Source: Sphingomonas sp. (lineage in GTDB: Bacteria > Pseudomonadota > Alphaproteobacteria > Sphingomonadales > Sphingomonadaceae). Taken from it: DNA of 64,000 bases. Shown piece after piece: positions 1-7,311 of this stretch; the first letter of the stretch is position 1, and the number at the start of each line of letters is the position of its first letter. The stretch covers positions 38,165 to 102,164 of the forward strand of contig JAFIGU010000110.1 in assembly GCA_017849555.1 (NCBI GenBank), given 5' to 3'. Under the pieces are notes generated by a model. That model saw only the letters and a program-made list of their open reading frames with translations, did not search any database and had not been told where the DNA came from. The position numbers and the translations under genes were made by a program.

Positions 1-148
1 GCCACGATGCATCGCTCGGCGCGTCGAGCAGCGCCGCGCCGATCCCGGTCGCGCCGTCGATCACCCAGGCGGCATTGCCGTGATGGCCGACGACATCCTC
101 GTTGACGAAAGCCTGGCTGTCGGTCGCAGCGAGATTGATCTTGAGCAT
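1..148 (-). CDS. PP2C-type protein phosphatase, N-terminal part
   Basis: Only the first 49 codons lie in the window; the gene runs off the left edge. The start ATG is set by a GGAG ribosome site 7-8 bases upstream. The visible protein contains NEDVVGHHGNAAWVIDGATG, which matches the N-terminal strand pair and metal-binding Asp-Gly of PP2C-like serine/threonine phosphatases. It diverges from the amino-sugar operon, so the two share the 100-bp control region. The substrate is unknown. The family call rests on a short stretch, so it is moderate. Confidence 0.6.
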   Translation of the reverse strand, partial: MLKINLAATDSQAFVNEDVVGHHGNAAWVIDGATGIGAALLDAPSDASW

Positions 149-190
149 GGCGTGCTCCAATGGGTTCGGGGCCTGCCATGCCGCTCATCT

Positions 191-224
191 ACTGGTAATG
201 CAACCACTATAATACCAGTTGCAT
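191..224 (+). promoter_or_regulatory. Promoter with overlapping dyads upstream of amino-sugar operon
   Basis: Two interleaved inverted repeats are visible: ACTGGT (191-196) with ACCAGT (214-219), and ATGCAAC (198-204) with GTTGCAT (218-224). A perfect -10 box TATAAT lies between the arms at 208-213; no good -35 is seen. TGGT...ACCA half-sites resemble those used by GntR/HutC-type regulators of GlcNAc genes, so a repressor covering the -10 box is likely (inference). No regulator gene is adjacent inside the window. Confidence 0.5.
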
Positions 225-252
225 CAAAATGCCATATTGGTATTCATCGTTC

Positions 253-1296
253 ATGCACGCCCAAACCGGCCGGATGCTCATCGAAGCGCGCCAAGCCCCC
301 GATGTCTGCGAGGCCCAACTCGAACGCAATGCCACCCTCGTCCGCGAAGCTGGTCGCCGGCTGCGCGATCTCGCGCCGCGCTTTGCCGCGACGTTGGCAC
401 GCGGCAGCTCGGATCAGGCGGCGGGGTTCGCCAAGCACCTCCTCGAAATCCACGCCGGCATCCCGACGCTCAGCCACGCGCCGTCGGTGGGGTCGCTTTA
501 CCGCGCCTCGTCGCCGCACTTTCGCGGCATCCCGTTGATCGCGATCTCGCAATCGGGCCGCAGCCCCGATCTCATCGCCGCGAGCGAGGATGCGCAGCGG
601 CAGGGCGCGATCGTGGTCGCTTTGGTCAACGACACCGCCTCGCCGCTCGCGGCACTCGCCGATATCACCATCCCGGTCCACGCCGGCACCGAGAGCAGCG
701 TCGCCGCGACCAAGAGCTTCATCGCGACGCTCGTCGCGCTGACCCATCTCGTCGGCGAATGGAGCGGCGATGACGCGCTGCTCGCCGCGCTTTCCGGGAT
801 CGGACCGCGCTTGCGGGAGGCCGCGGCGCAGGATTGGTCCGCCGCGCTTCCCTATCTCATCCCCGCCAGCGACCTGCTCGTCCTCGGGCGCGGACCGACG
901 CTGCCGATCGCGGGCGAAGCCGCGCTCAAGCTCAAGGAAACCGCCGGCCTTTATGCCGAGGCATTCAGCTCGGCCGAGGTGGCGCACGGGCCGATGACAT
1001 TGGTCAAGGCGGGCGATCCGGTGCTTGCCTTCGGCCCGGGCGACGTTTCGGCGCATGGCCTGCGCGAGCGACTCGCCGATTTCGCCGCGCGCGGCGCCCC
1101 GGTGATCGCCGCCGGCCCGGCCGACGATATCGCCGCGGCGACGATCCAATTCCCCGCCCCCGCCGGCGAGCATCCGGTGATCGGTGCGATCGCCGCGATC
1201 CAGAGCTTCTACGGCCTCGCCAATGCAGTCGCGATCGCGCGCGGGCGTGACCCGGATCGCCCGCCGCATCTCGCGAAAGTGACCCGGACATTATGA
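253..1296 (+). CDS. SIS-domain glucosamine-6-phosphate deaminase (NagB-II type)
   Basis: A 347-residue protein with two SIS domains and no glutaminase domain, the layout of NagB-II/AgaS deaminases rather than GlmS. Key stretches are ARGSSDQAA (about residue 42), the phosphosugar loop SQSGRSPD (about 95), GTESSVAATKSF, and the second-domain loop LGRGPTLPIAGEAALKLKE with the conserved EVAHGP. The predicted role is GlcN-6-P to fructose-6-P plus ammonia, in the cytoplasm. An in-frame ATG at 229 also exists but lies about 9 bases after the predicted transcription start; the ATG at 253 fits the family N-terminus better, though neither has a ribosome site. It overlaps nagA by 4 bases (ATGA). Confidence 0.85.
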   Translation: MHAQTGRMLIEARQAPDVCEAQLERNATLVREAGRRLRDLAPRFAATLARGSSDQAAGFAKHLLEIHAGIPTLSHAPSVGSLYRASSPHFRGIPLIAISQSGRSPDLIAASEDAQRQGAIVVALVNDTASPLAALADITIPVHAGTESSVAATKSFIATLVALTHLVGEWSGDDALLAALSGIGPRLREAAAQDWSAALPYLIPASDLLVLGRGPTLPIAGEAALKLKETAGLYAEAFSSAEVAHGPMTLVKAGDPVLAFGPGDVSAHGLRERLADFAARGAPVIAAGPADDIAAATIQFPAPAGEHPVIGAIAAIQSFYGLANAVAIARGRDPDRPPHLAKVTRTL

Positions 1297-2444
1297 CCCG
1301 CATTGCGCTGACCGGCGCCGGCCTGGTGCTGCCGACCGAATTGATCGAGGAGCAGGCTTTGCTCATCGAGGGCGAGCGGATCGTCGGCTGGAACAGCGCC
1401 GCGGAGATTCCGTCGGATTATGCCGTCAAACGGCTCAACGGCGGTTGCCTCGTCCCCGGCTTCATCGATACCCAGGTCAATGGCGGCGGCGACGTGCTGC
1501 TCAACGATACGCCGAGCGTCGACGGCATGCGCACGATCGCGCGGGCGCACCGGCGCTTCGGCACCACCGGCATGTTGCCGACGTTGATCAGCGATCACCC
1601 GGAAGTGACCGACGCCGCGATCGGCGCGGCCGAGGCGGCGTTGGCGGCGGGGGTGCCCGGCGTGCTCGGGCTGCATATCGAAGGGCCGCATCTCAACCCC
1701 GCGAAAAAGGGTATCCACGACGCCGGGCGCTTCACCACGATCGACGAGAGCGTGCTCGCGCGGCTCACCCGGCCGACCCGCGGCATCCGGCTGGTGACCT
1801 TGGCACCCGAGCTCGCCCCGCCCGGCACGATCCGGCGCCTGCGCGAGGCGGGGGTGCTGGTCGCGGCAGGGCACAGCCTTGCAAATTATGCGCAGACCTG
1901 CGCCGCGCTCGCCGAGGGATTGTCGGGCTTCACCCATTTGTTCAACGCGATGACCCAGCTCGGCAGCCGCGAGCCCGGGATGGTCGGCGCGGCGCTCGCC
2001 GATCGCGCCAGCCATTTCGGGTTGATCGTCGACGGGGTCCATGTCCATCCTGCGACGCTGAAGGTGGCGATCGCGGCGCGCGGCATCGCCGGCGCGATGC
2101 TGGTCACCGACGCCATGTCCCCGGTCGGCGGCAGCGCCACCTCCTTCACGCTGATGGGGCAGCGCGTCGAAATGGTCGACGGCATGTGCCGCGGGCCCGA
2201 CGGCACGCTCGCCGGATCGGCGCTCACGATGGCCGAGGCGTTCCGCAACGCGATCGACATGCTGGGATGCTCGATCGTCGAGGCGTCGCAAATGGCGAGC
2301 GGCAATCCCGCGCGATTCCTCGGCCTCGCCGGGGAGACCGGCGCGATCGCGGCCGGCCTGCGCGCCGATCTCGTCCATCTTGACCGCCAGTGCCGCGTCA
2401 CGCGAACCTGGATCGCGGGCGCACTCGAGGAGTTGGGCGAATGA
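1293..2444 (+). CDS. nagA: N-acetylglucosamine-6-phosphate deacetylase
   Basis: 383 residues, normal for the family. Amidohydrolase fold with the opening PGFIDTQVNGGG, the metal-site glutamate in HIEGPHLNP, HSLANYAQ, GFTHLFNAM, a second metal histidine in VDGVHVHP and the catalytic aspartate in LVTDAMSPVGG. It removes acetate from GlcNAc-6-P to give GlcN-6-P for the upstream deaminase. It is translationally coupled on both sides: ATGA overlaps with the SIS gene and with the GH84 gene. The cytoplasmic pathway order is GlcNAc kinase (3492-4364, opposite strand), NagA, NagB-II. Confidence 0.95.
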   Translation: MTRIALTGAGLVLPTELIEEQALLIEGERIVGWNSAAEIPSDYAVKRLNGGCLVPGFIDTQVNGGGDVLLNDTPSVDGMRTIARAHRRFGTTGMLPTLISDHPEVTDAAIGAAEAALAAGVPGVLGLHIEGPHLNPAKKGIHDAGRFTTIDESVLARLTRPTRGIRLVTLAPELAPPGTIRRLREAGVLVAAGHSLANYAQTCAALAEGLSGFTHLFNAMTQLGSREPGMVGAALADRASHFGLIVDGVHVHPATLKVAIAARGIAGAMLVTDAMSPVGGSATSFTLMGQRVEMVDGMCRGPDGTLAGSALTMAEAFRNAIDMLGCSIVEASQMASGNPARFLGLAGETGAIAAGLRADLVHLDRQCRVTRTWIAGALEELGE

Positions 2445-3505
2445 CGGTCGAACTGGGGGTGATCGAGGGGCGTTTCGGCACGCCCTGGTCGTGGGAGGAG
2501 CGCAGCGAGGTAATGCGCACCCTCGCCGGCGCCGGCTATCGTTTCTATCATTATGGCCCCAAGGGCGATGCTCATCTGCGCCGCATATGGCGCGAGCCGC
2601 ATCCGCCGGCACAGACCGCCGCGCTCGCCGCCTTCGCCGGCGATTGCCGGGACGCGGGCGTGCGTTTCGGCATCGCGCTTACCCCGATGGGGGCGACGCA
2701 TCCTTTCGACGATGCCGCGCGCGGGCAATTGATCGCGCGGCTCACCGCTTTCGATGCGATCGGTATCGACGATCTCGCGATCCTGTTCGACGATCTGCGC
2801 GGCGATCTTCCCGATCTCGCGCGCCAGCAGGCCGAGCTGGTCGATTTCTGCAGCCAGCACACGCGCGCGACCCGGCTCTATTTCTGCCCGAGCTATTATT
2901 CCTATGACCCGGTGCTCGATCGGGTATTCGGCCGGCGGCCAGAGGGCTATCTCGCCGAGCTCGGGCGGCTGCTCGATCCGGAGGTGCGGATCTACTGGAC
3001 GGGCGAGGAAGTCTTCTCGCCCGAGATCGGCGTCGCGCATCTCCGCGAGGTCGAGGCGGAGCTCGGCCGCAAAGTGTGTCTGTGGGACAATTATCCGGTC
3101 AACGACGGATCGCGCATGTCGCGTTTCCTGCATCTGCGCGGCTTCACCGGGCGCCCGCCGGCGATCGCCGGGCATCTCACCGGCCATGCGATCAACCCCG
3201 CGATCCAGCCGCGGCTATCATGCATCCCAGCGCTGACGCTCGCGGCCAATTATGCGCAAGGGGACGGGTACAGTTACGGCCGGGCCTTCGATACCGCAGC
3301 ACGCGCGCTGCTCGGCGACGAGCTGGCGGCAATGGTGCGCGACGATCTGCTCGCGCTGCAGGATACCGGCTGGGAGCGGCTCGGCGCGCGCCGCGAGGCG
3401 CTCCGCGCGCGTTATGCCGATATCGATCAGCCCGCTGCGCGCGAGATCGTCGACTGGCTCGACGGCCGGCACATCATGACCGACGACGAGGTCAAGACGC
3501 AGTGA
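2441..3505 (+). CDS. GH84-type beta-N-acetylglucosaminidase, cytoplasmic
   Basis: 354 residues, catalytic domain only. The N-terminus (GVIEGRFGTPWSWEER, then YHYGPKGDAHLRRIWREP) follows the GH84/O-GlcNAcase pattern. The paired catalytic acids are in ILFDDL (D117-D118). Later GH84 signatures are present: CPSYYSYDPV, IYWTGEEVFSPEI and LWDNYPVND. GH84 enzymes cleave terminal beta-GlcNAc by substrate-assisted catalysis. There is no signal peptide or accessory domain, unlike most bacterial GH84 enzymes, and some loops deviate (EGRFG for EGFYG, GPKGD for APKDD). The start overlaps nagA by ATGA, so it should be co-made with the GlcNAc pathway; an upstream in-frame start at 2390 would lie inside nagA. 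The exact substrate is unknown. Confidence 0.8.
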   Translation: MTVELGVIEGRFGTPWSWEERSEVMRTLAGAGYRFYHYGPKGDAHLRRIWREPHPPAQTAALAAFAGDCRDAGVRFGIALTPMGATHPFDDAARGQLIARLTAFDAIGIDDLAILFDDLRGDLPDLARQQAELVDFCSQHTRATRLYFCPSYYSYDPVLDRVFGRRPEGYLAELGRLLDPEVRIYWTGEEVFSPEIGVAHLREVEAELGRKVCLWDNYPVNDGSRMSRFLHLRGFTGRPPAIAGHLTGHAINPAIQPRLSCIPALTLAANYAQGDGYSYGRAFDTAARALLGDELAAMVRDDLLALQDTGWERLGARREALRARYADIDQPAAREIVDWLDGRHIMTDDEVKTQ

Positions 3506-4364
3506 CCGGATGATGCCCCGCCAGCCGCAACGCGCCGTCGAGCGGATCGCCCATCGCGCTGCTGAGGCGCGCCACGGTCCGCGCGCGCAGCCACGGCATC
3601 ATCCGCGGCGCGAGCCCCCCGACCAATACGCAACGCGGCGCGCCGCGCTCGAAGATCGTCTCGATGAAGCGTTCGATATGCAATGCGGCATCCTCGACGA
3701 TCGACCGCGCGATCGCATCATCGGCCTCGGCATAATCCATCACCAGCGGCGCGAGGCTGCCATAATCGCGCGGCGTCGCCTCATCCATCCAGGCGATCGC
3801 CTTGGCGGTATCGTGATCGAAACGCTCGGTCACCGCGCTGCTGAGCGGGGTACGGCGAGTGCGCCCGTCGAGCGCGCGCAAGGCGTGGCGCATCGCGCTC
3901 AGCCCCAGCGCCGCGCCGCTGCCCTCGTCCGAAATCGGAAAGCCATAGCCGCCGATCGTGAAGCAATCGTCCGCCAGCCGGATATGCGCGATGCTCCCCG
4001 TGCCGATGATCAGGATCGCGCCCTCGCCGCCGGCATTGGCGCCGAGGTTGGCGATATAGGCATCGGTCTCATAAGCGACGGATGCGAAGGGAAAGGCGAA
4101 ATCCCCGAGATGCTCTTTGACCCCCGGGCGCGAGATGCCCGCGATCCCCATGCCCGCACGGATCCGCCGCACATCGTCAGCGCCGAGCCCCGCTTCGCGG
4201 ATCGCCTGATCGGTCACCTCGACCAGGGTGGCATAGAGATTGTCCATGCCGATCCGGGCATTGGCGGGCCCGGTCGCCCCGGTGCCGATCACGGTTCCGT
4301 CAGATTTGATCAACCGCGACCGGCAATTGCTGCCGCCAGCGTCTACGCCGAGATAAAAGGTCAT
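3492..4364 (-). CDS. nagK: N-acetylglucosamine kinase (BadF/BadG family)
   Basis: 290 residues of the ASKHA-fold BadF/BadG/BcrA family that includes eukaryote-type GlcNAc kinase. Phosphate loop 1 is GVDAGGSNCR at the N-terminus, loop 2 is IIGTGSIA, then GGYGFPISDEGSG and the adenosine motif VLVGGLAP near the C-terminus. It makes GlcNAc-6-P from free GlcNAc and ATP. That complements the GH84 enzyme (which would free GlcNAc) and NagA. It runs opposite to the operon, and its last 14 bases overlap the 3' end of the GH84 gene. A palindrome sits just before its start. Confidence 0.88.
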   Translation of the reverse strand: MTFYLGVDAGGSNCRSRLIKSDGTVIGTGATGPANARIGMDNLYATLVEVTDQAIREAGLGADDVRRIRAGMGIAGISRPGVKEHLGDFAFPFASVAYETDAYIANLGANAGGEGAILIIGTGSIAHIRLADDCFTIGGYGFPISDEGSGAALGLSAMRHALRALDGRTRRTPLSSAVTERFDHDTAKAIAWMDEATPRDYGSLAPLVMDYAEADDAIARSIVEDAALHIERFIETIFERGAPRCVLVGGLAPRMMPWLRARTVARLSSAMGDPLDGALRLAGHHPVTAS

Positions 4365-4369
4365 GAGAA

Positions 4370-4381
4370 CCCATATATGGG
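4370..4381. promoter_or_regulatory. 12-bp palindrome before GlcNAc kinase gene
   Basis: CCCATATATGGG is a perfect palindrome ending 6 bases before the nagK ATG (minus strand). Its position suggests an operator or translational control element. It does not match the dyads in front of the SIS/nagA operon, so common control is not evident. Confidence 0.3.
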
Positions 4382-4492
4382 GAAAGAATCGCGGCGGTTA
4401 AGCACCATCGCCACACCCGCGACAACCGCTGAATCGCCTTTCGGCCATTTCTCCTCCTATCGACCGCCAGTGCGCCAGAACGGACCTCGATC

Positions 4493-6196
4493 ATGACCGC
4501 CCCCGCCGCCTTGCTCGACCGCCTTCGCGATATCGTCGGGCGACGCAAGGTGCTCACCGCGCCGCGCGCCACCGCACGCTTTCGCGAGGGATATCGCACC
4601 GGATCGGGCGCCGCGCTGGCGGTCGTCCTGCCGGGGACGCTGGTCGAATTGTGGCGCGTCGCCCAGGCCTGCGTCGCGGCCGATGTCAGCATCATCATGC
4701 AGGCATCGAACACCGGGCTGACCGGCGGCTCGACCCCGTCGGGCGACGATTATCCCGGCGGCGTGGTGATCATCAGCACCGTCCGCCTCAAGGGCATCCA
4801 TTTGGTCCGCGACGCCGAACAGGTCGTATGCCTTGCCGGCGCGACGCTCAACGAACTCGAACGCGCGCTGCTGCCGCTCGGGCGCGAGCCGCATTCGGTG
4901 ATCGGTTCCTCCTGCCTCGGCGCATCGGTGGTCGGCGGGGTCTGCAACAATTCGGGCGGGTCGCTGATCCAGCGCGGGCCGGCGTTCACCCAGCTCGCCC
5001 TGTTCGGGATGATCGGCGACGACGGCAGCCTCAGCCTCGTCAATCACCTCGGCATCGATCTGGGGAACGAGCCGGAGGCGATGCTCCACCGGCTCGACAC
5101 CGGCGCTTTCGGCGCGGCCGAGGTCGACGGCTGCAGCGATCGCTGGGCGCACGACCGATCCTATGTCAGCCATGTCCGCAAGATCGACAGCGACCGGCCG
5201 GCGCGGTTCAACGCCGACAGCCGCTGCCTGTTCGAAGCCGCCGGAAGCGCGGGCAAGCTGATCGTCTTCGCGGTGCGGCTCGATACCTTTCCCAAGGAGG
5301 AAGGGAGCGTCACTTTCTATCTCGGGACCAACGATCCCGCCAAGCTCACCACGCTGCGGCGGACGATTCTCGGCACGTTCGAGCATCTGCCGATCGCGGG
5401 CGAATATATGCATCGTGCGGTGTTCGACATCGCCGACCGCTACGGGAAGGATATGTTCGCGGCGATCAAGCGGATCGGCACCGCGCGGCTGCCGCATCTG
5501 TTCGCGGCCAAGGCGCGGTTCGATTCATGGGCGCGGCGGCTGGGCCCGGCCGGGGCGCATCTCAGCGATCGGCTGATGCAGCGCATCGGCCGCCTGCTGC
5601 CCGATCATCTCCCACCGCGGATGCGCGACTATCGCGATCGCTTCGAGCACCATCTGATCCTCAAGGTGCCGGGGTCGGCCGCTGCCGCGACGCGCGCCTT
5701 GCTGGCGTCGCAGTTCGACGACGCCGCGAGTGGCTTTTTCGAATGTACCGCGCAAGAAGCTGCGGACGCCTTTCTCCACCGTTTCGTCGCGGCAGGGGCA
5801 GCGGTGCGTTACCGCGCGGTCCATGCCCATGAGGTCGAGGACATCGTCGCGCTCGATATCGCCTTGCCGCGCAACGCCCGACAATGGGTCGAGGAACTGC
5901 CCGACGACATCGCCGGCGATATCCTCCACCGCCTCTATTACGGGCATTTCTTCTGCCACGTCTTCCACCAGGATTATATCGTGCGGAAGGGCGTTGATCC
6001 GCTGGCGCTGGAGCATCGCATGCTCGAGATCCTCGATGCCCGCGGCGCCGAATATCCCGCCGAGCACAATGTCGGCCATCTCTACCACGCCAAGCCAGTC
6101 CTCGCGGATTTCTATCGCAGCCTCGATCCGACCAATCGGTTCAACCCCGGCATCGGGCACATGCCACGCAATCGTCATTGGAAGCAGATAACGTAA
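4493..6196 (+). CDS. dld: Quinone-dependent D-lactate dehydrogenase
   Basis: 567 residues, close to the E. coli Dld length. The FAD-binding oxidase domain shows QASNTGLTGGSTP, VIGSSCLGASVVGG and CNNSGGSLIQRG; the C-terminal part ends with NVGHLYHAK and LDPTNRFNPGIGH as in Dld. The enzyme oxidises D-lactate to pyruvate and feeds electrons to quinone at the inner membrane. It is divergent from nagK and carries no clear ribosome site. The neighbourhood (GlcNAc genes) fits D-lactate released from MurNAc, but D-lactate may have other sources. Confidence 0.9.
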   Translation: MTAPAALLDRLRDIVGRRKVLTAPRATARFREGYRTGSGAALAVVLPGTLVELWRVAQACVAADVSIIMQASNTGLTGGSTPSGDDYPGGVVIISTVRLKGIHLVRDAEQVVCLAGATLNELERALLPLGREPHSVIGSSCLGASVVGGVCNNSGGSLIQRGPAFTQLALFGMIGDDGSLSLVNHLGIDLGNEPEAMLHRLDTGAFGAAEVDGCSDRWAHDRSYVSHVRKIDSDRPARFNADSRCLFEAAGSAGKLIVFAVRLDTFPKEEGSVTFYLGTNDPAKLTTLRRTILGTFEHLPIAGEYMHRAVFDIADRYGKDMFAAIKRIGTARLPHLFAAKARFDSWARRLGPAGAHLSDRLMQRIGRLLPDHLPPRMRDYRDRFEHHLILKVPGSAAAATRALLASQFDDAASGFFECTAQEAADAFLHRFVAAGAAVRYRAVHAHEVEDIVALDIALPRNARQWVEELPDDIAGDILHRLYYGHFFCHVFHQDYIVRKGVDPLALEHRMLEILDARGAEYPAEHNVGHLYHAKPVLADFYRSLDPTNRFNPGIGHMPRNRHWKQIT

Positions 6197-6212
6197 GCGC
6201 TCCAGGTATTTT

Positions 6213-6229
6213 CGTCCTGTTTTGGGACA
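6213..6229 (+). promoter_or_regulatory. 17-bp dyad motif, copy 1
   Basis: CGTCCTGTTTTGGGACA. It matches 15 of 17 positions of the reverse complement of the element at 14354-14370 and relates to the element at 55821-55837. Here it stands at the beginning of the long non-coding leader that precedes the TetR gene. Probable binding site of a shared regulator (inference). Confidence 0.45.
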
Positions 6230-6596
6230 GCTTTAGTAGAATCCGACATGATTTGGCGTCATCGCGTCTTATCGGCGCGCGTCGTGGGTCATAGAGGAGA
6301 AGTGGCCGAATCGGTCCTGTGGCCGAACGGCCGGGTCGATCCGGCCCCGTGTGAGGAGACCAGAGTATGAGGTCGATCAAGTATGTATCCCGGGCTGTAG
6401 CCGACACCGCTAGCCGCCTCGCTCGTCGGCAAAGGTAGAAGCACGGCGAGACGCGGCCCCGGCCGTGCCGTCTGATCTCCCGATCTCAGCATGCGCGCGG
6501 CAGCGCCCTCATACGGGACAAACCTCGCCTTGGGCGAATGACCGGCCCTGTCGGGCCAAACGGCGATCAGGTTGATCGACCGCAAGGAATTGAAGC
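6230..6596 (+). other. Structured leader or small RNA region with a 23-codon ORF
   Basis: No ordinary gene lies here. On the plus strand there is a string of short perfect stems: GGCCGG/CCGGCC (6329-6346), GCACGGC/GCCGTGC (6441-6468), GGCCC-TGTC-GGGCC (6544-6557) and CGATCA/TGATCG (6564-6578). A 23-residue ORF at 6367-6438 follows GAGGAG. The arrangement suggests a 5' leader with alternative folds for the TetR mRNA, or an independent small RNA. No strong promoter is visible apart from the dyad motif at 6213. Confidence 0.35.
6367..6438 (+). CDS. Putative 23-residue leader peptide
   Basis: ATG follows a GAGGAG ribosome site by 7 bases. The product starts MRSIKYVSRAVADTASR and is strongly basic at the end (LARRQR). 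A stable stem (6441-6468) begins 3 bases after its stop codon, which is what a translation-sensing leader would look like. There is no homology recognition; real translation is unproven. Confidence 0.3.
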   Translation: MRSIKYVSRAVADTASRLARRQR

Positions 6597-7214
6597 ATGA
6601 CCATGCGTTCGTCGGCGCCTGCGAAACGGCGCAAGCGACCCGGCCCCGAAGTGCGCGAAGAGGCGCTAACCGTCGCACGCCGGCTGTTACTCGAACGGGG
6701 ACCGCACGCGGTGACGCTCGCCAACGTCGGCGACGAACTGGGCATGACCCACGCCAATATCCTTTATCATTTCGGATCGGCGGCGGGCCTGCAGATGGCG
6801 CTGATGGAATCGATGATCAAGGATCTCACCGTCGCGCTCGATCATGTGGTGGAATCGGTCCGAACCGACGCGCGCGCGCCGCGCACGATCGTCGACCGCG
6901 TCTTCGATGCCTTTGCCAAGGGCGGGGCGGGTCCGCTCGCCGCATGGATCATCCTGTCGGGCAATGTCGAACATCTCGAACCGGTGCGCGATGCGGTACG
7001 CTCGCTGGTCGAGGTGATCGTCGCCCAGACCAGCGACCCTGAAGCCGACGGCCGGGTTCGCAATATCGTGTTGCTGATGGCGGTGACGGCATTCGGCGAT
7101 GCGGTGATCGGGCCTCATATCCGCGATATGCTCGGCGAAAACGACGGCGCGATGCGCGATCTGACGACGCGCATCCTGCCCTATTTCCTGCTGCACGCCC
7201 CCGCCGTGCCCTGA
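6597..7214 (+). CDS. TetR/AcrR-family transcriptional regulator
   Basis: 205 residues. The N-terminal helix-turn-helix is clear: EALTVARRLLLERGPHAVTL, then VGDELGMTHANILYHFGS. The C-terminal ligand domain is not typed. It has AAGGA 8 bases before the first ATG; a second ATG follows two codons later. It stands alone, convergent with the aminotransferase operon and preceded by the structured leader. The target is unknown; nothing nearby is obviously its regulon. Confidence 0.85.
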   Translation: MTMRSSAPAKRRKRPGPEVREEALTVARRLLLERGPHAVTLANVGDELGMTHANILYHFGSAAGLQMALMESMIKDLTVALDHVVESVRTDARAPRTIVDRVFDAFAKGGAGPLAAWIILSGNVEHLEPVRDAVRSLVEVIVAQTSDPEADGRVRNIVLLMAVTAFGDAVIGPHIRDMLGENDGAMRDLTTRILPYFLLHAPAVP

Positions 7215-7280
7215 CCGGGGCGCGCCCGCGATCAGGCGCTCACCGCCAAGCCGGGGCACCGGCGGGGTCGATCAACGCAT

Positions 7281-7310
7281 CGAGGTCCGCCGGCCCCGCG
7301 GGCCGGACGC
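7281..7310. terminator. GC-rich hairpin between convergent genes
   Basis: GGCCC-CGC-GGGCC with flanking TCCG/CGGA-like bases lies between the TetR stop (7214) and the aminotransferase stop (7312). It has no T-tract, so it is a weak terminator candidate. Confidence 0.3.
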
Positions 7311-7311
7311 A

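Noticed and set aside
253-1296. GlmS (glucosamine synthase) for the SIS protein
   Set aside because: There is no N-terminal glutaminase domain, and the gene sits with nagA, so a catabolic NagB-II deaminase fits better.
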